The notes beneath the pieces are model-generated. The model searched no databases. It saw only the letters and a list, made by a program, of their open reading frames with translations, and was not told the DNA's origin. Positions 50,001 to 57,715 of a stretch of DNA of 64,000 bases are shown piece by piece (positions within the stretch are counted from its first letter, which is position 1; the number at the start of each line of letters is the position of its first letter). Origin of the DNA: Mycobacterium sp. shizuoka-1 (GTDB taxonomy: Bacteria; Actinomycetota; Actinomycetes; Mycobacteriales; Mycobacteriaceae); the NCBI RefSeq assembly GCF_002723835.1, contig NZ_BEWG01000077.1:1-64000 (forward strand), written 5' to 3'. A program made the translations under genes and the position numbers.

Positions 50001-52734
50001 CGCGGCCATGGCCCGCGACGGGGTGGCCGTCGCCGCGGGAACCGATCTGGTGCTCGACCATGCCGAGGCGTGCCTGGCGTTGAGCCGGGTGCTGGCTGCC
50101 GCCGGCGACGGGCCCGGCTCGGCCGCCGCCCGCCAGGCCGCCGAGACGCTGTACACCGCGAAAGACGCGGTCTTCCTGGTCGGTGGGTCCACACCCGCAC
50201 CGGCGGCCGCGAACGAACGCGAGGCCGATGGGGTGCTCAGCCGGCGGGAGAGCCGACTGAGGCTTGCCAACCGCGTCAGCGCGCTGGGCGACCGCTTGAT
50301 CGCCGCGATGGCTGCACATGACGTGGACGGGGTGATGAGCCACTGGTCGGATCGATTCGTCTACGAGGATCGACGTCGCCTGTCCGGCGACCGGATCGAC
50401 AACGCAGGCGATCTGCGCCCGGCGGTCGCCCGAATATTCCAGCAGTACAACCACGTCCAGGCGCGAAATCTGGCCGTTCGCGGAGAGCGGGTGTACCTGG
50501 GGTGGAGCCGGTGGTCTGACGATGCCGGAAACGAGGTCGGCTACCTCGGTGTCTTCGAGATCGACGAGGCCGGGCTGATCGTCTACCACGGCCGGTTCGA
50601 CGAGACCGACTTCTGGTCCGCCTACCAGGTGATGGAAGCCCGCTACTACGCCGGAGAGGGTGCCCGATTCGCCGTCAACGGCCTGCCGTCGGCCCAATGG
50701 GTGATCGGCATCAGCCAGGGTGACCTAGACACCGTCCGTCGCGTCTCCGACCCCGAATTCCGTTGGTTCGCTCCGCCATCGGCGTTGAAGGAACGAGAGC
50801 GTTCGGTCGACGACATGTTCGACTGGATGCAGGAACGCGGACGACAGGTGTCCTCTCAGCGCCACTGGGTTCCGGCCCTGCAGTGGTTGTCACCCACCTG
50901 CAGCGTGGGCCTCGGCGAGATCGAAGCGTCCGGCGCCGACGGCGAGAACTATCGGTGGAACTTCCTGTTCGTCACCGAATGCGGGGACGGCGTGCTCAAG
51001 ACTGCGCACGAGTTCGGGGTTGACGACGAAGACGCCGCCTTCGCCTACGCCCAGCAGATCGTCACGGCGCGGACGACGAGGCTGCCGACCACCAACACGG
51101 CGAGCGAGGTCGGTCAGCGGGTGACCGCGGCGGTGCAGGCCGGCGACATCGACACCCTGGTCGCGCTGTACTCCGAAGAAATCCACTACGACGACCGCCG
51201 GCGCCTGCGCGGCGACCCGATCGTCGGTTCGGCGGGGGTCCGGGCCGCCTGCGAGCGGCTGCGCGCGCAGTACAGCCAATTCTCGTTGCGGACGTTGGCC
51301 GTTCGCGGCGACAACCTCAGCCTGGCGCAGGCCAGCTGGTCGGATGTGGCGGGCAATCAGTCCAGCTCGCTGATGGTCGGCGAGATCGACGACGACGGCC
51401 GTGTCGTGTATCAGGGCACCTTTGACGACGACGACCTGGCCGGCGCCTACCGAGAACTCGAAGAGCGGTACTACGCCGGTGCCGGTGCGCCGTATGCGGC
51501 CGCCGGTGCACCGTTCATCGAACTGATGGTCGCCGAGAACCGCGGCGACCTCGACCGGGCGTTCGACATGTTCGCCACACCGGGGCTGGCGATCGAGAGC
51601 CGGTCCCGTTCGGTATTCCCCCGCCGCAGCGCCGACGAGTTACGCCGCAGCCTCGAGGAACTCGGCGCCATGGTCGATTCCTATCGCGTCTGGGTGGCAG
51701 CCATCTTCTGGGTGTCCGACACGGTCACCGTGAGTCGTCACGAACGCGAGGCCATCGGCCGCAACGGTGCCCGATACGCGTGGTCGCGGCTGTATGTGAC
51801 GAGAGCCCAGGACGGCCTGTTCACCGCGCTGTGCGAGTTCGACGCCGACGACGAGGACGCCGCGTTCGCCTACGCCGAGGAGATCGCCCAGATCGGCGGA
51901 TCCGGGCTCGCGCTCACCAACCGTGCCAGCGTGACAGCCGGCCGGCTCGCGCATGCCATCCAGACCGCCGATGTGGCAACAACTCTCGCCTGCTACAGCG
52001 ACCACTTCGCTCGGGAGGACAGGCGGCACTACAGTGGCGATCCAATTCGGGGCAAGGAGGCTCTGCGCGTCGCCACCGAGCGGCTCCTGGAGCAGTTCAG
52101 CACGTTCGAAGCCCGGGTGCTGGCGGTGCGGGGCCAAGCCCTGGTGCTCGTCGCCAGCCGGTGGCGTGACGACACTGGCAACGAGAGCAACCACTTGCAT
52201 GTCTTCGATGTCGGCGACGACGGGGCGATCACCCACGACATCCGCTTCGACGGCGACGATTTCGACAGCGCCTATCGCGAACTCGAACAGCGCTTTTACG
52301 CCGCCGAAGGGTCGGCGGCGGCCACTTCGGGGGGCAACAACGCCGATTACGTCGCCGCCATGAACCGGGGTGACTTCGACGCGATGTTCTCCGATCTCAG
52401 CTGGCCCGATCTTCGCGTCGAAAACCGCTCGCGCTCAGGATTTCCCGATCGCTCGGCCGCAGAGCTACGGGCCAGCCTCACGGAACTGCACGGCATGCTG
52501 GCATCGGCCCGGTCGTGGTTCTCGGCCATCCGCTGGCTGACGCCGAAGTTGGTCGTCGGGCGGATGGACCGAGAAGGGGTGGGCGGCGACGGCGAGCGGT
52601 ACGTATGGGCACGGATCCTGGTCGGGGTGTACCGCGACGGCCGACTGGCCAGGCTGTGCGACTTCGACGCCGACGACGAGGACGCCGCATTCGCTTACGC
52701 GCACTCCGTCGCCGCAGAGTCCGGCTCGGCCTGA
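47020..52734 (+). CDS. Giant multidomain adenylate cyclase/ATPase with zinc ribbons and triplicated SnoaL-like C-terminus
   Basis: The 1904-residue protein is built in order as follows. Two zinc ribbons use Cys6/9/20/23 and Cys31/34/45/48. A class III cyclase domain (about 66-235) has metal Asp74 and Asp118, Lys114 for the purine and transition-state Asn189/Arg193. An AAA/STAND-type ATPase follows (Walker A GDPGVGKT 281-288; Walker B VVVVDDIHWAD with Asp383/384), then a helical, TPR-like region (about 620-1060). Last come three tandem units of about 274 residues, each with paired SnoaL/NTF2-like modules. Mycobacteria have several cyclase-ATPase-TPR proteins, but this C-terminal extension is unusual. 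It directly follows the kinase-like gene and its TGA abuts the convergent P450 TCA. Confidence 0.88.
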   Translation: MSAHTCASCGTVNEADARFCESCGAALQRSCGACGIAASATARFCRACGTPLDDQGRRPVVGPARKTVTVLFADLAGSTAFEEAVDPETAREVIGEYHELLRSTAARHRAGVTKYIGDGFMAVWGVPEVGAGDAGHGVDAAIELQERFVELAGRLAEAHGIALALRVAVNTGEVVVGSDDADLVGDALNVGARLESECPHGQVVVGAETWRSTRGQHRYAARGAVPVKGRSAAVPVYQWIGRADTADSVPFVGRPAELGRLRAVFDDAVATASVRLVTVVGDPGVGKTRLAAEFITTLGDDVSVLRAHCAIEGSPAMAPLVDVLRARDLEADIPTGTGERDRVLRALTGMTTGVAGSVEEAFWALRRYLEVLAADRPLVVVVDDIHWADTLLVDFVEHLVEWVRTVPVLLLALARPELRQARPDLVAVGGWVTDALQLRGLEAHATTELAARVLGSGRLPAELLDRLPASTGGNPLFVRELIGMMVHDGVLIAAPDGWRLTVDADAISVPPTIQALLASRLERLSAVDRRVLEVASVIGTDFSPSAVGALAGAGVAEIMSALNRLRRLDLAQPSGAYAGDEPVWRFHHVLIRDVAYRRLLKSQRAELHERLANWVHAGGASVAFESDEVIARNLEAAHGYRCDLGLRDGYTNELALRSARNYLASARRALDRDELGSAGSQAARGAALAAADTALRAELLLVGSEAFLSAGDVAGAAPLVDDLDDLAGPELAPWAACYRCQLVAYTDPTRLLEVDARLREAIDEFGRRHDPAGLAKAHRVRAGARARLGRIGDCEADLFDALIAARQSGDHRQITAALGAAPNAALWGPSPAPKAGGRCLDVVRMQRMTTAAPSLEATSLRCMAVLELLRGRPDKARAMLADARAVVADLGLRHGLMETELFAGIIELMVGDPAAAEPHFRVALVGLDAMGVGADAGQAAALLARSVLAQGRIEEAERYAGESERIAGHNLKTAIAWRSVRAEILSARGEHAAAAAMARDGVAVAAGTDLVLDHAEACLALSRVLAAAGDGPGSAAARQAAETLYTAKDAVFLVGGSTPAPAAANEREADGVLSRRESRLRLANRVSALGDRLIAAMAAHDVDGVMSHWSDRFVYEDRRRLSGDRIDNAGDLRPAVARIFQQYNHVQARNLAVRGERVYLGWSRWSDDAGNEVGYLGVFEIDEAGLIVYHGRFDETDFWSAYQVMEARYYAGEGARFAVNGLPSAQWVIGISQGDLDTVRRVSDPEFRWFAPPSALKERERSVDDMFDWMQERGRQVSSQRHWVPALQWLSPTCSVGLGEIEASGADGENYRWNFLFVTECGDGVLKTAHEFGVDDEDAAFAYAQQIVTARTTRLPTTNTASEVGQRVTAAVQAGDIDTLVALYSEEIHYDDRRRLRGDPIVGSAGVRAACERLRAQYSQFSLRTLAVRGDNLSLAQASWSDVAGNQSSSLMVGEIDDDGRVVYQGTFDDDDLAGAYRELEERYYAGAGAPYAAAGAPFIELMVAENRGDLDRAFDMFATPGLAIESRSRSVFPRRSADELRRSLEELGAMVDSYRVWVAAIFWVSDTVTVSRHEREAIGRNGARYAWSRLYVTRAQDGLFTALCEFDADDEDAAFAYAEEIAQIGGSGLALTNRASVTAGRLAHAIQTADVATTLACYSDHFAREDRRHYSGDPIRGKEALRVATERLLEQFSTFEARVLAVRGQALVLVASRWRDDTGNESNHLHVFDVGDDGAITHDIRFDGDDFDSAYRELEQRFYAAEGSAAATSGGNNADYVAAMNRGDFDAMFSDLSWPDLRVENRSRSGFPDRSAAELRASLTELHGMLASARSWFSAIRWLTPKLVVGRMDREGVGGDGERYVWARILVGVYRDGRLARLCDFDADDEDAAFAYAHSVAAESGSA
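50263..52731 (+). repeat. Three tandem ~274-codon repeats inside the cyclase gene
   Basis: Units start at about codons 1081, 1357 and 1631 (LANRVSALGDRLIAAM; TNTASEVGQRVTAAV; TNRASVTAGRLAHAI). Each holds YEDRRRLSGD-like, LAVRGE, REL(E)xRYYAG/FYAAEG and a closing DDEDAAFAYA block. Divergence between units is high at amino-acid level, so the triplication is old. Each unit looks like two SnoaL/NTF2 half-modules joined together. Confidence 0.85.
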
Positions 52735-54051
52735 TCAACCCCGGCTTCTGATCCGCACCGGCAACGACGCCGGGCCCTGCAGTGACGGCGTCGTCCCCCA
52801 CCGCACCGGTCCGGCCAGTTCCAGGCCGTCGATCTGGTCGAGCAGGTGGTTGACGGCGGTGATCGTCTCCAGCCTGGCCAGGTGCGCACCGAGACAGAAA
52901 TGCAGGCCGTGGCCGAAGGACAGGTGCCCGGTGGTGTCGCGGGTGATGTCCAGGCGGTCGGGTTCGGCGAACTTGGCCGGGTCTCGGTTGGCCGAGGCGT
53001 AGAACAGCACCACCTTGCCGCCCGCCGGGATCACCGTGCCGCCGACCTCGTAGGGCGCGGTGGCCACCCGGGTGACCCACTGCACCGGTGAGCCCCACCG
53101 CGCGGTCTCCTCCACCGCGTTGGGCACCAGGGCGCGGTCCGCCTTGAGCGCGTCGAACAGTTCTGGGTCTTGAGCCAGCCGCATCAACAGCATGCCCAGC
53201 AGATTCGTCGTGGTCTCGTTGCCGGCCACCAGCAGGATCGTCGAATAGAAGAACGCCTCGGTGTCGGTGAGCTCACCGGCGCTACGGGCGGTGTGCAGCC
53301 GGGTCAGCAGATCGTCGGCGGGTGCGGTTGCGCGCCGGGCCATTTCGACGGTGACGAAACTGCGCAGCTGCACATAGGACTGCAGAAGGCTCGCGACCAT
53401 CCGCATCACTTCGGGTAGTGTCCTGGGCGCGAAAGCCTGCGCGATCCGCTCCGACACGGCCCGGAACGCCGGCCACTGCGCGCGCGGGACGCCCAGGATC
53501 GTGGCGATCACGTTGATCGGCATCGGCACCGTCAGGGTGGACACCAGGTCGACGGTCTTACCGTCGCGCAGCGCCGAGATCGACTCGTCGGCCAGTCGTT
53601 CGATGTCCGACGTCCACTCTTTCACCGCACGTTTGGTGAAGACCGGCGCGGCGATGTGGCGCAACCGCGTGTGATCGGGCGGATCGACGGTGAGAACCGC
53701 ACTCGCCGCGACGCTGCGCAACATGATGCCGTCGCGCGACGAGAGCACCTCGCCGTTGCGGGCGGCGGCGTGGACATCTTCGTAGCGCGCCAACATCCAG
53801 ACGCCGAGACGCTCGTTGACCACCACCGGATGTTCACGGAGCCGCTCCAACGCGGGATAGGGATCGACGATGTTGGCAGGCAACGTCGGATCGAACGTGG
53901 ATCGGGGCAGGTCACACCGCAGCGTCCCGGGTCGCGGGCGACGCAGATCCCGGTAAGCCCCCGTGGCGACGGGACGCCACAGGTCGGTGACGGACGCGCG
54001 GGCGACCGAGGCCACCGCCCGCGGAGCAGGCTTACGCAGATCAGCGGGCAT
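52735..54051 (-). CDS. Cytochrome P450
   Basis: The 438-residue P450 has the I-helix AGNETTTNLLGMLLM, the K-helix EETAR, the haem loop FGHGLHFCLGAHLAR with Cys386 and the VDPPDHTRLRH region. It is soluble and class I (needs ferredoxin partners); no ferredoxin gene is adjacent. The substrate is not recognisable. ATG 54051 was chosen; the open frame upstream crosses the control region. The divergent AraC-type gene 73 bp away is the likely regulator. Confidence 0.92.
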   Translation of the reverse strand: MPADLRKPAPRAVASVARASVTDLWRPVATGAYRDLRRPRPGTLRCDLPRSTFDPTLPANIVDPYPALERLREHPVVVNERLGVWMLARYEDVHAAARNGEVLSSRDGIMLRSVAASAVLTVDPPDHTRLRHIAAPVFTKRAVKEWTSDIERLADESISALRDGKTVDLVSTLTVPMPINVIATILGVPRAQWPAFRAVSERIAQAFAPRTLPEVMRMVASLLQSYVQLRSFVTVEMARRATAPADDLLTRLHTARSAGELTDTEAFFYSTILLVAGNETTTNLLGMLLMRLAQDPELFDALKADRALVPNAVEETARWGSPVQWVTRVATAPYEVGGTVIPAGGKVVLFYASANRDPAKFAEPDRLDITRDTTGHLSFGHGLHFCLGAHLARLETITAVNHLLDQIDGLELAGPVRWGTTPSLQGPASLPVRIRSRG

Positions 54052-54086
54052 GGGGACGACATTAAGGACGCGCGACGCCGGAATGA

Positions 54087-54124
54087 ATGTCCGTTTCGGA
54101 CATCGACTTGATATTTTCGGACAT
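54087..54124. promoter_or_regulatory. Direct and inverted TTTCGGACAT sites between P450 and AraC genes
   Basis: ATGTCCG-TTT-CGGACAT (54087-54103) is a 7-bp inverted repeat, and the half-site TTTCGGACAT recurs exactly 21 bp on (54094-54103 and 54115-54124). Direct repeats with a two-helical-turn period are the usual binding pattern of AraC-family activators. It lies in the only gap between the divergent genes, so it probably controls both. Confidence 0.75.
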
Positions 54125-55177
54125 ATGCCCGCCATCTCCGGACTCGACGTGGCCCGGCCGTCGGCGACGGGTCGTCATGTCGTCGAAGCCGCTGCCCAGC
54201 ACGGACTGGACTCCGCGACATGCCTTTACGGCACCGGGCTGACACCCGCCGACCTCCTGGCGCCCGGCGCGGAGATCACTTCCGCCCAGGAGATGGCCAT
54301 CGTCCGCAACGTGATCGCCCATCTGGGACACCGGACCGGGTTGGGGATGGAGGCGGGATCGCGGTACAGCTTCGCCGATACCGGCATCCTCGGCTACGCG
54401 CTGATGTCGAGTCCGACGTTCGGGGATGCCATCGACGTGGCGTGGCGCTACATCGCGTTGTCCGCCTCCTACCTGAGTCTGTCAGCACCCGTAGTTACCG
54501 GAACGGAAGCCGTTGTCGCCATTGACGACACCCAAATCCCCTCCGATCTCAGACAATTCCTGATCGAGCGAGACTTCGGCATGGTGCTGCGCTTGCTACC
54601 GATGCTGGTCGGCTCCGATCATCCCCCGATGTCGTTTCGCATCGAACTGGCCCAGCTGACCCTGCCCGTCGAGACCGTCGAGCTCGACAACGTGACGATC
54701 ACCGTGCGCAACGGCCCCCGTAACGCCCTGGTGTTCCCCGCGGACCTGATCGACCAGCCGATGCCGGCGGCCGACCCGCAGACCGCGGCGATCTGCATAC
54801 GGGAATGCGAGCAACTGCTCGACCGGCGCAGGGCGCGTCGTGGCGTGGCCGCCACCGTGCGGACCCGCATCATTTCGAATTCGGCGCAGATGCCGTCGAT
54901 GGCCGACGTGGCCAGGGAGATGTCGATCACCGAACGCACCTTGCATCGCAGGCTCACCGCGGAAGGCACCAGCTTCCGCGCGCTCCTCGACGAGGTCCGC
55001 GCCACCCTGGCCGCCGAACTGTTGGACTCCGGTTTGACCGTCGAGGAGACGGCCCGGCGGCTGGGCTATGCCGAGGCGGCCGCGTTCACCCGCGCCCACG
55101 TGCGGTGGACCGGACACCCGCCGAGCCGGCGGTCACAGGGTCGCGGGCCGGATCACCACGACGGACCTCGTCCGTGA
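54125..55177 (+). CDS. AraC-family regulator (OruR/ArgR-type, Arabinose_bd domain)
   Basis: The 350-residue protein has an N-terminal ligand-like domain (about 20-210) of the Arabinose_bd family found in OruR-like regulators, with GILGYALMSSPTFGDAIDVAWRYIAL. A C-terminal HTH_18 domain follows (MPSMADVAREMSITERTLHRRLTAEGTSFRALLDEVRATLAAELL and GYAEAAAFTRAHVRWTGHPPS). It starts right at the edge of a palindromic/direct-repeat site and is divergent from the P450 gene. The 3' end overlaps the convergent truB by 45 bp. Confidence 0.9.
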   Translation: MPAISGLDVARPSATGRHVVEAAAQHGLDSATCLYGTGLTPADLLAPGAEITSAQEMAIVRNVIAHLGHRTGLGMEAGSRYSFADTGILGYALMSSPTFGDAIDVAWRYIALSASYLSLSAPVVTGTEAVVAIDDTQIPSDLRQFLIERDFGMVLRLLPMLVGSDHPPMSFRIELAQLTLPVETVELDNVTITVRNGPRNALVFPADLIDQPMPAADPQTAAICIRECEQLLDRRRARRGVAATVRTRIISNSAQMPSMADVAREMSITERTLHRRLTAEGTSFRALLDEVRATLAAELLDSGLTVEETARRLGYAEAAAFTRAHVRWTGHPPSRRSQGRGPDHHDGPRP

Positions 55178-56026
55178 ACCCTTGTCCTCGAGCAACGCGA
55201 TCACCCGTCCGTCGGGATCGGTTGCGGCATAGACCCCGTCGATGCCCGCCGCCGCGAGCGGCCTGCCGTGGCCGGCGTCGGCCGCCTCGGCCTCGGTGAT
55301 GTCGCGACGCACGAACGCCAGCAGGCACGCCTCGTCCAGGGAGTAACTCAGTTGTGGATCGTCGGCCAGGGCATCCAAGGTGCGCGCGTGATCGAGTCCG
55401 TATCCCCCGACCCGGGTGCGCCGTAGTGCGGTCAGGTGTCCCCCGACGCCGAGCCCGGTACCGAGATCGCGTGCCAGGGCCCGGATGTACGTGCCCGAGG
55501 AGCAATCCACCTCGACGTCGAGATCGACGAACGGGCCGTCGCGGCGGGTGTCCAGGATCGCGAACCGGTCGATGCGCACGGGCCGTGCCGCCAGTTCCAC
55601 CGCCTGACCCTCGCGGGCCAATTGATACGCACGCTTGCCGCCGATCTTGATCGCGCTCACCGACGACGGCCGCTGCAAGATGTCGCCGCGCAACGCCGCG
55701 ATACCCGCCTCGATCTGCTCGTCGGTGACGTGGTCGGCGCACACGTCCTGCACCACCTCACCTTCGGCGTCGTCGGTGGTGGTGGACCGGCCCAGCCGGA
55801 TGGTGGCGGTGTAGGTCTTGGAGGTGGCCGTCAGCAGACCCAGGATCTTGGTGGCCCGCTCGATCCCGATCACCAGCACACCGGTGGCCATCGGGTCCAA
55901 GGTGCCCGCATGCCCGACCTTGCGGGTGCCGAACAGCCGACGACAGCGGCCCACCACGTCATGGCTGGTCATACCCGCCGGTTTGTCCACAATGACGATG
56001 CCGGGCGCGGGACTCGGCTTGCTCAC
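55133..56026 (-). CDS. truB: tRNA pseudouridine(55) synthase TruB
   Basis: The 297-residue enzyme has IVIVDKPAGMTSHDVVGRCRR and the catalytic Asp44 in GHAGTLDPMATGVL, YTATIRLGRSTTTDDAEG, RPSSVSAIKIGGKRAY and CSSGTYIRALARDLG. It makes pseudouridine 55 in tRNA T-arms. It corresponds to Rv2793c. The GTG at 56026 overlaps the pptT stop by 4 nt. Confidence 0.97.
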   Translation of the reverse strand: MSKPSPAPGIVIVDKPAGMTSHDVVGRCRRLFGTRKVGHAGTLDPMATGVLVIGIERATKILGLLTATSKTYTATIRLGRSTTTDDAEGEVVQDVCADHVTDEQIEAGIAALRGDILQRPSSVSAIKIGGKRAYQLAREGQAVELAARPVRIDRFAILDTRRDGPFVDLDVEVDCSSGTYIRALARDLGTGLGVGGHLTALRRTRVGGYGLDHARTLDALADDPQLSYSLDEACLLAFVRRDITEAEAADAGHGRPLAAAGIDGVYAATDPDGRVIALLEDKGSRTRSVVVIRPATL

Positions 56027-56691
56027 AACACGATCGCCGTCAACGCCAGCCCGCCGCCTACCGACCAGCGACCCTCGAGCTCAGTCAGCGGCGGACCCGA
56101 GCGGGCGGCCGGATCGATCAGGATCCGCGACACGAAGCCGCCCGCGACACCGGTCGCGTCGACGTCGAAGGTGATGTGGGCGTCCTCGAAACCCAGCCAG
56201 CGCTCGGTGAGCGGGAACCACGCCTTGTACGTTGCCTCCTTGGCGCAGAACAGGATCCGGTCCCAGTGCAGCCCACCGGGCAGCGCGGCGATCTCGTAGC
56301 GCTCGGCGGGCAGACTGATCGCGTTCAACACCCCGTCCGGCAGCACACCGTGCGGTTCGGCGTCGATACCCACCGACCGGATCGTCTCGGTGCGACCGAC
56401 CACCGCGCCGCGATACCCCTCGGTGTGGGTGAGGCTGCCCACCACACCTTCGGGCCAGCACGGCTGGCCCTTGTCGCCCTTGAGGATCGGCACCGGTGGC
56501 AGGCCCAGTTGCCCCAGTGCCACCCGCGCGCAGTGCCGGGCGGTGACAAACTCGTTGCGCCGCTTGGCAACCGACTTCGCGATCAGCGGTTCTTCCTCGG
56601 GCAGCGGCATCAGGTCCGGCGGGTCGGCGTAGGCCTCGGCGTAGACCAGGCCGGCGAGATCGGGCAGCACCGCTGCCATCAGCTCGCTCAT
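56023..56691 (-). CDS. pptT: 4'-phosphopantetheinyl transferase PptT
   Basis: The 222-residue Sfp-type enzyme has RHCARVALGQLG, SLTHTEGYRGAVV, the metal site SVGIDAEPH (Asp110, Glu112) and FCAKEATYKAW (Lys151, Glu152). In M. tuberculosis PptT (Rv2794c, 227 residues) activates carrier proteins of polyketide and siderophore synthesis. It could activate the ACP at 14.9 kb. It overlaps the phosphoesterase gene and truB by 4 nt each. Confidence 0.96.
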   Translation of the reverse strand: MSELMAAVLPDLAGLVYAEAYADPPDLMPLPEEEPLIAKSVAKRRNEFVTARHCARVALGQLGLPPVPILKGDKGQPCWPEGVVGSLTHTEGYRGAVVGRTETIRSVGIDAEPHGVLPDGVLNAISLPAERYEIAALPGGLHWDRILFCAKEATYKAWFPLTERWLGFEDAHITFDVDATGVAGGFVSRILIDPAARSGPPLTELEGRWSVGGGLALTAIVL

Positions 56692-57623
56692 CCGCGTCGA
56701 CTGCGCAGCCGGTCGCGCAACTTCTCCGACTGCTCCTTCATCTCCTGGGTGATCACGAAATGGCCACCGAAGTCATTGAGGTAGCCCGGTGCGTACTGGG
56801 GATCGGGCAGGATCTGGCGTAACCATCGATAGGGCTTGCGGCGCCGCCATTCTCGCGGATAGCCGACCGACACCTCCTCGAAGCGCACCCCGTCGTACCA
56901 CGTGGTCCGCGGGATGTGCAGGTGGCCGTACACCGAACACACCGCGTTGTAGCGGGTGTGCCAGTCGGCCGTCTCCGTCGTCCCGCACCACAGCGAGAAC
57001 TCGGGGAAGAACAGCACATCGCAGGGCTCACGGCGCATCGGGAAATGGTTCACCTGCACCGTCGGCGTCATCCAGTCCAGCTCTTCGAGGCGCTTTCGGG
57101 TGTAGGACAGGCGATCCCGGCACCACGCATCCCGGGTGGCATACGGTTCGCTGGACAACAGGAACTCGTCGGTGGCCACGATATTGGCGGCCTTGGCGAT
57201 CGCCAGCCCCTCGGCCTTCGTGCTCGCACCCGCCGGCAGGAACGTGTAGTCGTACAGCAGGAACATCGGCACGATCGTCGCCGGGCCGCCCTGCTCGGTC
57301 CACACCGGGAACGGATGCTCGGGAGTGACGATGCCCATCTCGTCGCACATGTTCACCAGGTAGTCGTACCGGGACCGGCCGAACACCTGGACCGGGTCCT
57401 TGCCGGTGGTCCACAGTTCGTGATTGCCCGGCACCCAGATCACCTTCGCGAACCGGCGGCGCAGCAGATCCAGCGACCAGCGGATGTCGTCGGTGCGCTC
57501 GGCGACGTCGCCGGCGACGATCAGCCAGTCGTCCGGCGTCGAGGGATACAGCGATTCGGTGACCGGCTTGTTGCCGGTGTGACCCGTGTGCAGGTCACTG
57601 ATCGCCCAGAGCGTGGGTGCCAC
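56688..57623 (-). CDS. Metallophosphoesterase (Rv2795c-like)
   Basis: The 311-residue protein has the calcineurin-type motifs WAISDLHTGH, IVAGDVAERTDD, VIWVPGNHELW, VQVNHFP and VYGHLHIPR. Rv2795c occupies the same place next to pptT; M. tuberculosis work reported that it can counter PptT by removing phosphopantetheine (PptH). The GTG at 57623 gives APTLWAISDLHTGH. It heads a MPE-pptT-truB operon with 4-nt overlaps. That pairing suggests opposing addition and removal of the prosthetic group. Confidence 0.92.
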   Translation of the reverse strand: MAPTLWAISDLHTGHTGNKPVTESLYPSTPDDWLIVAGDVAERTDDIRWSLDLLRRRFAKVIWVPGNHELWTTGKDPVQVFGRSRYDYLVNMCDEMGIVTPEHPFPVWTEQGGPATIVPMFLLYDYTFLPAGASTKAEGLAIAKAANIVATDEFLLSSEPYATRDAWCRDRLSYTRKRLEELDWMTPTVQVNHFPMRREPCDVLFFPEFSLWCGTTETADWHTRYNAVCSVYGHLHIPRTTWYDGVRFEEVSVGYPREWRRRKPYRWLRQILPDPQYAPGYLNDFGGHFVITQEMKEQSEKLRDRLRSRRG

Positions 57624-57715
57624 AACAGGCCAGACTACTGGCGGGCGGCCGCGGACACCCGCCCGCGGTCCGGGTGCACCCGGCAACTCGAGACGCCCTG
57701 CCTAGGCTGATCGGT

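Noticed and set aside
46783..50697. 1304-codon open frame on the minus strand opposite the cyclase gene
   Set aside because: It is a GC-rich shadow of the real plus-strand gene, with no recognisable domain; the plus-strand frame has cyclase and ATPase motifs throughout.
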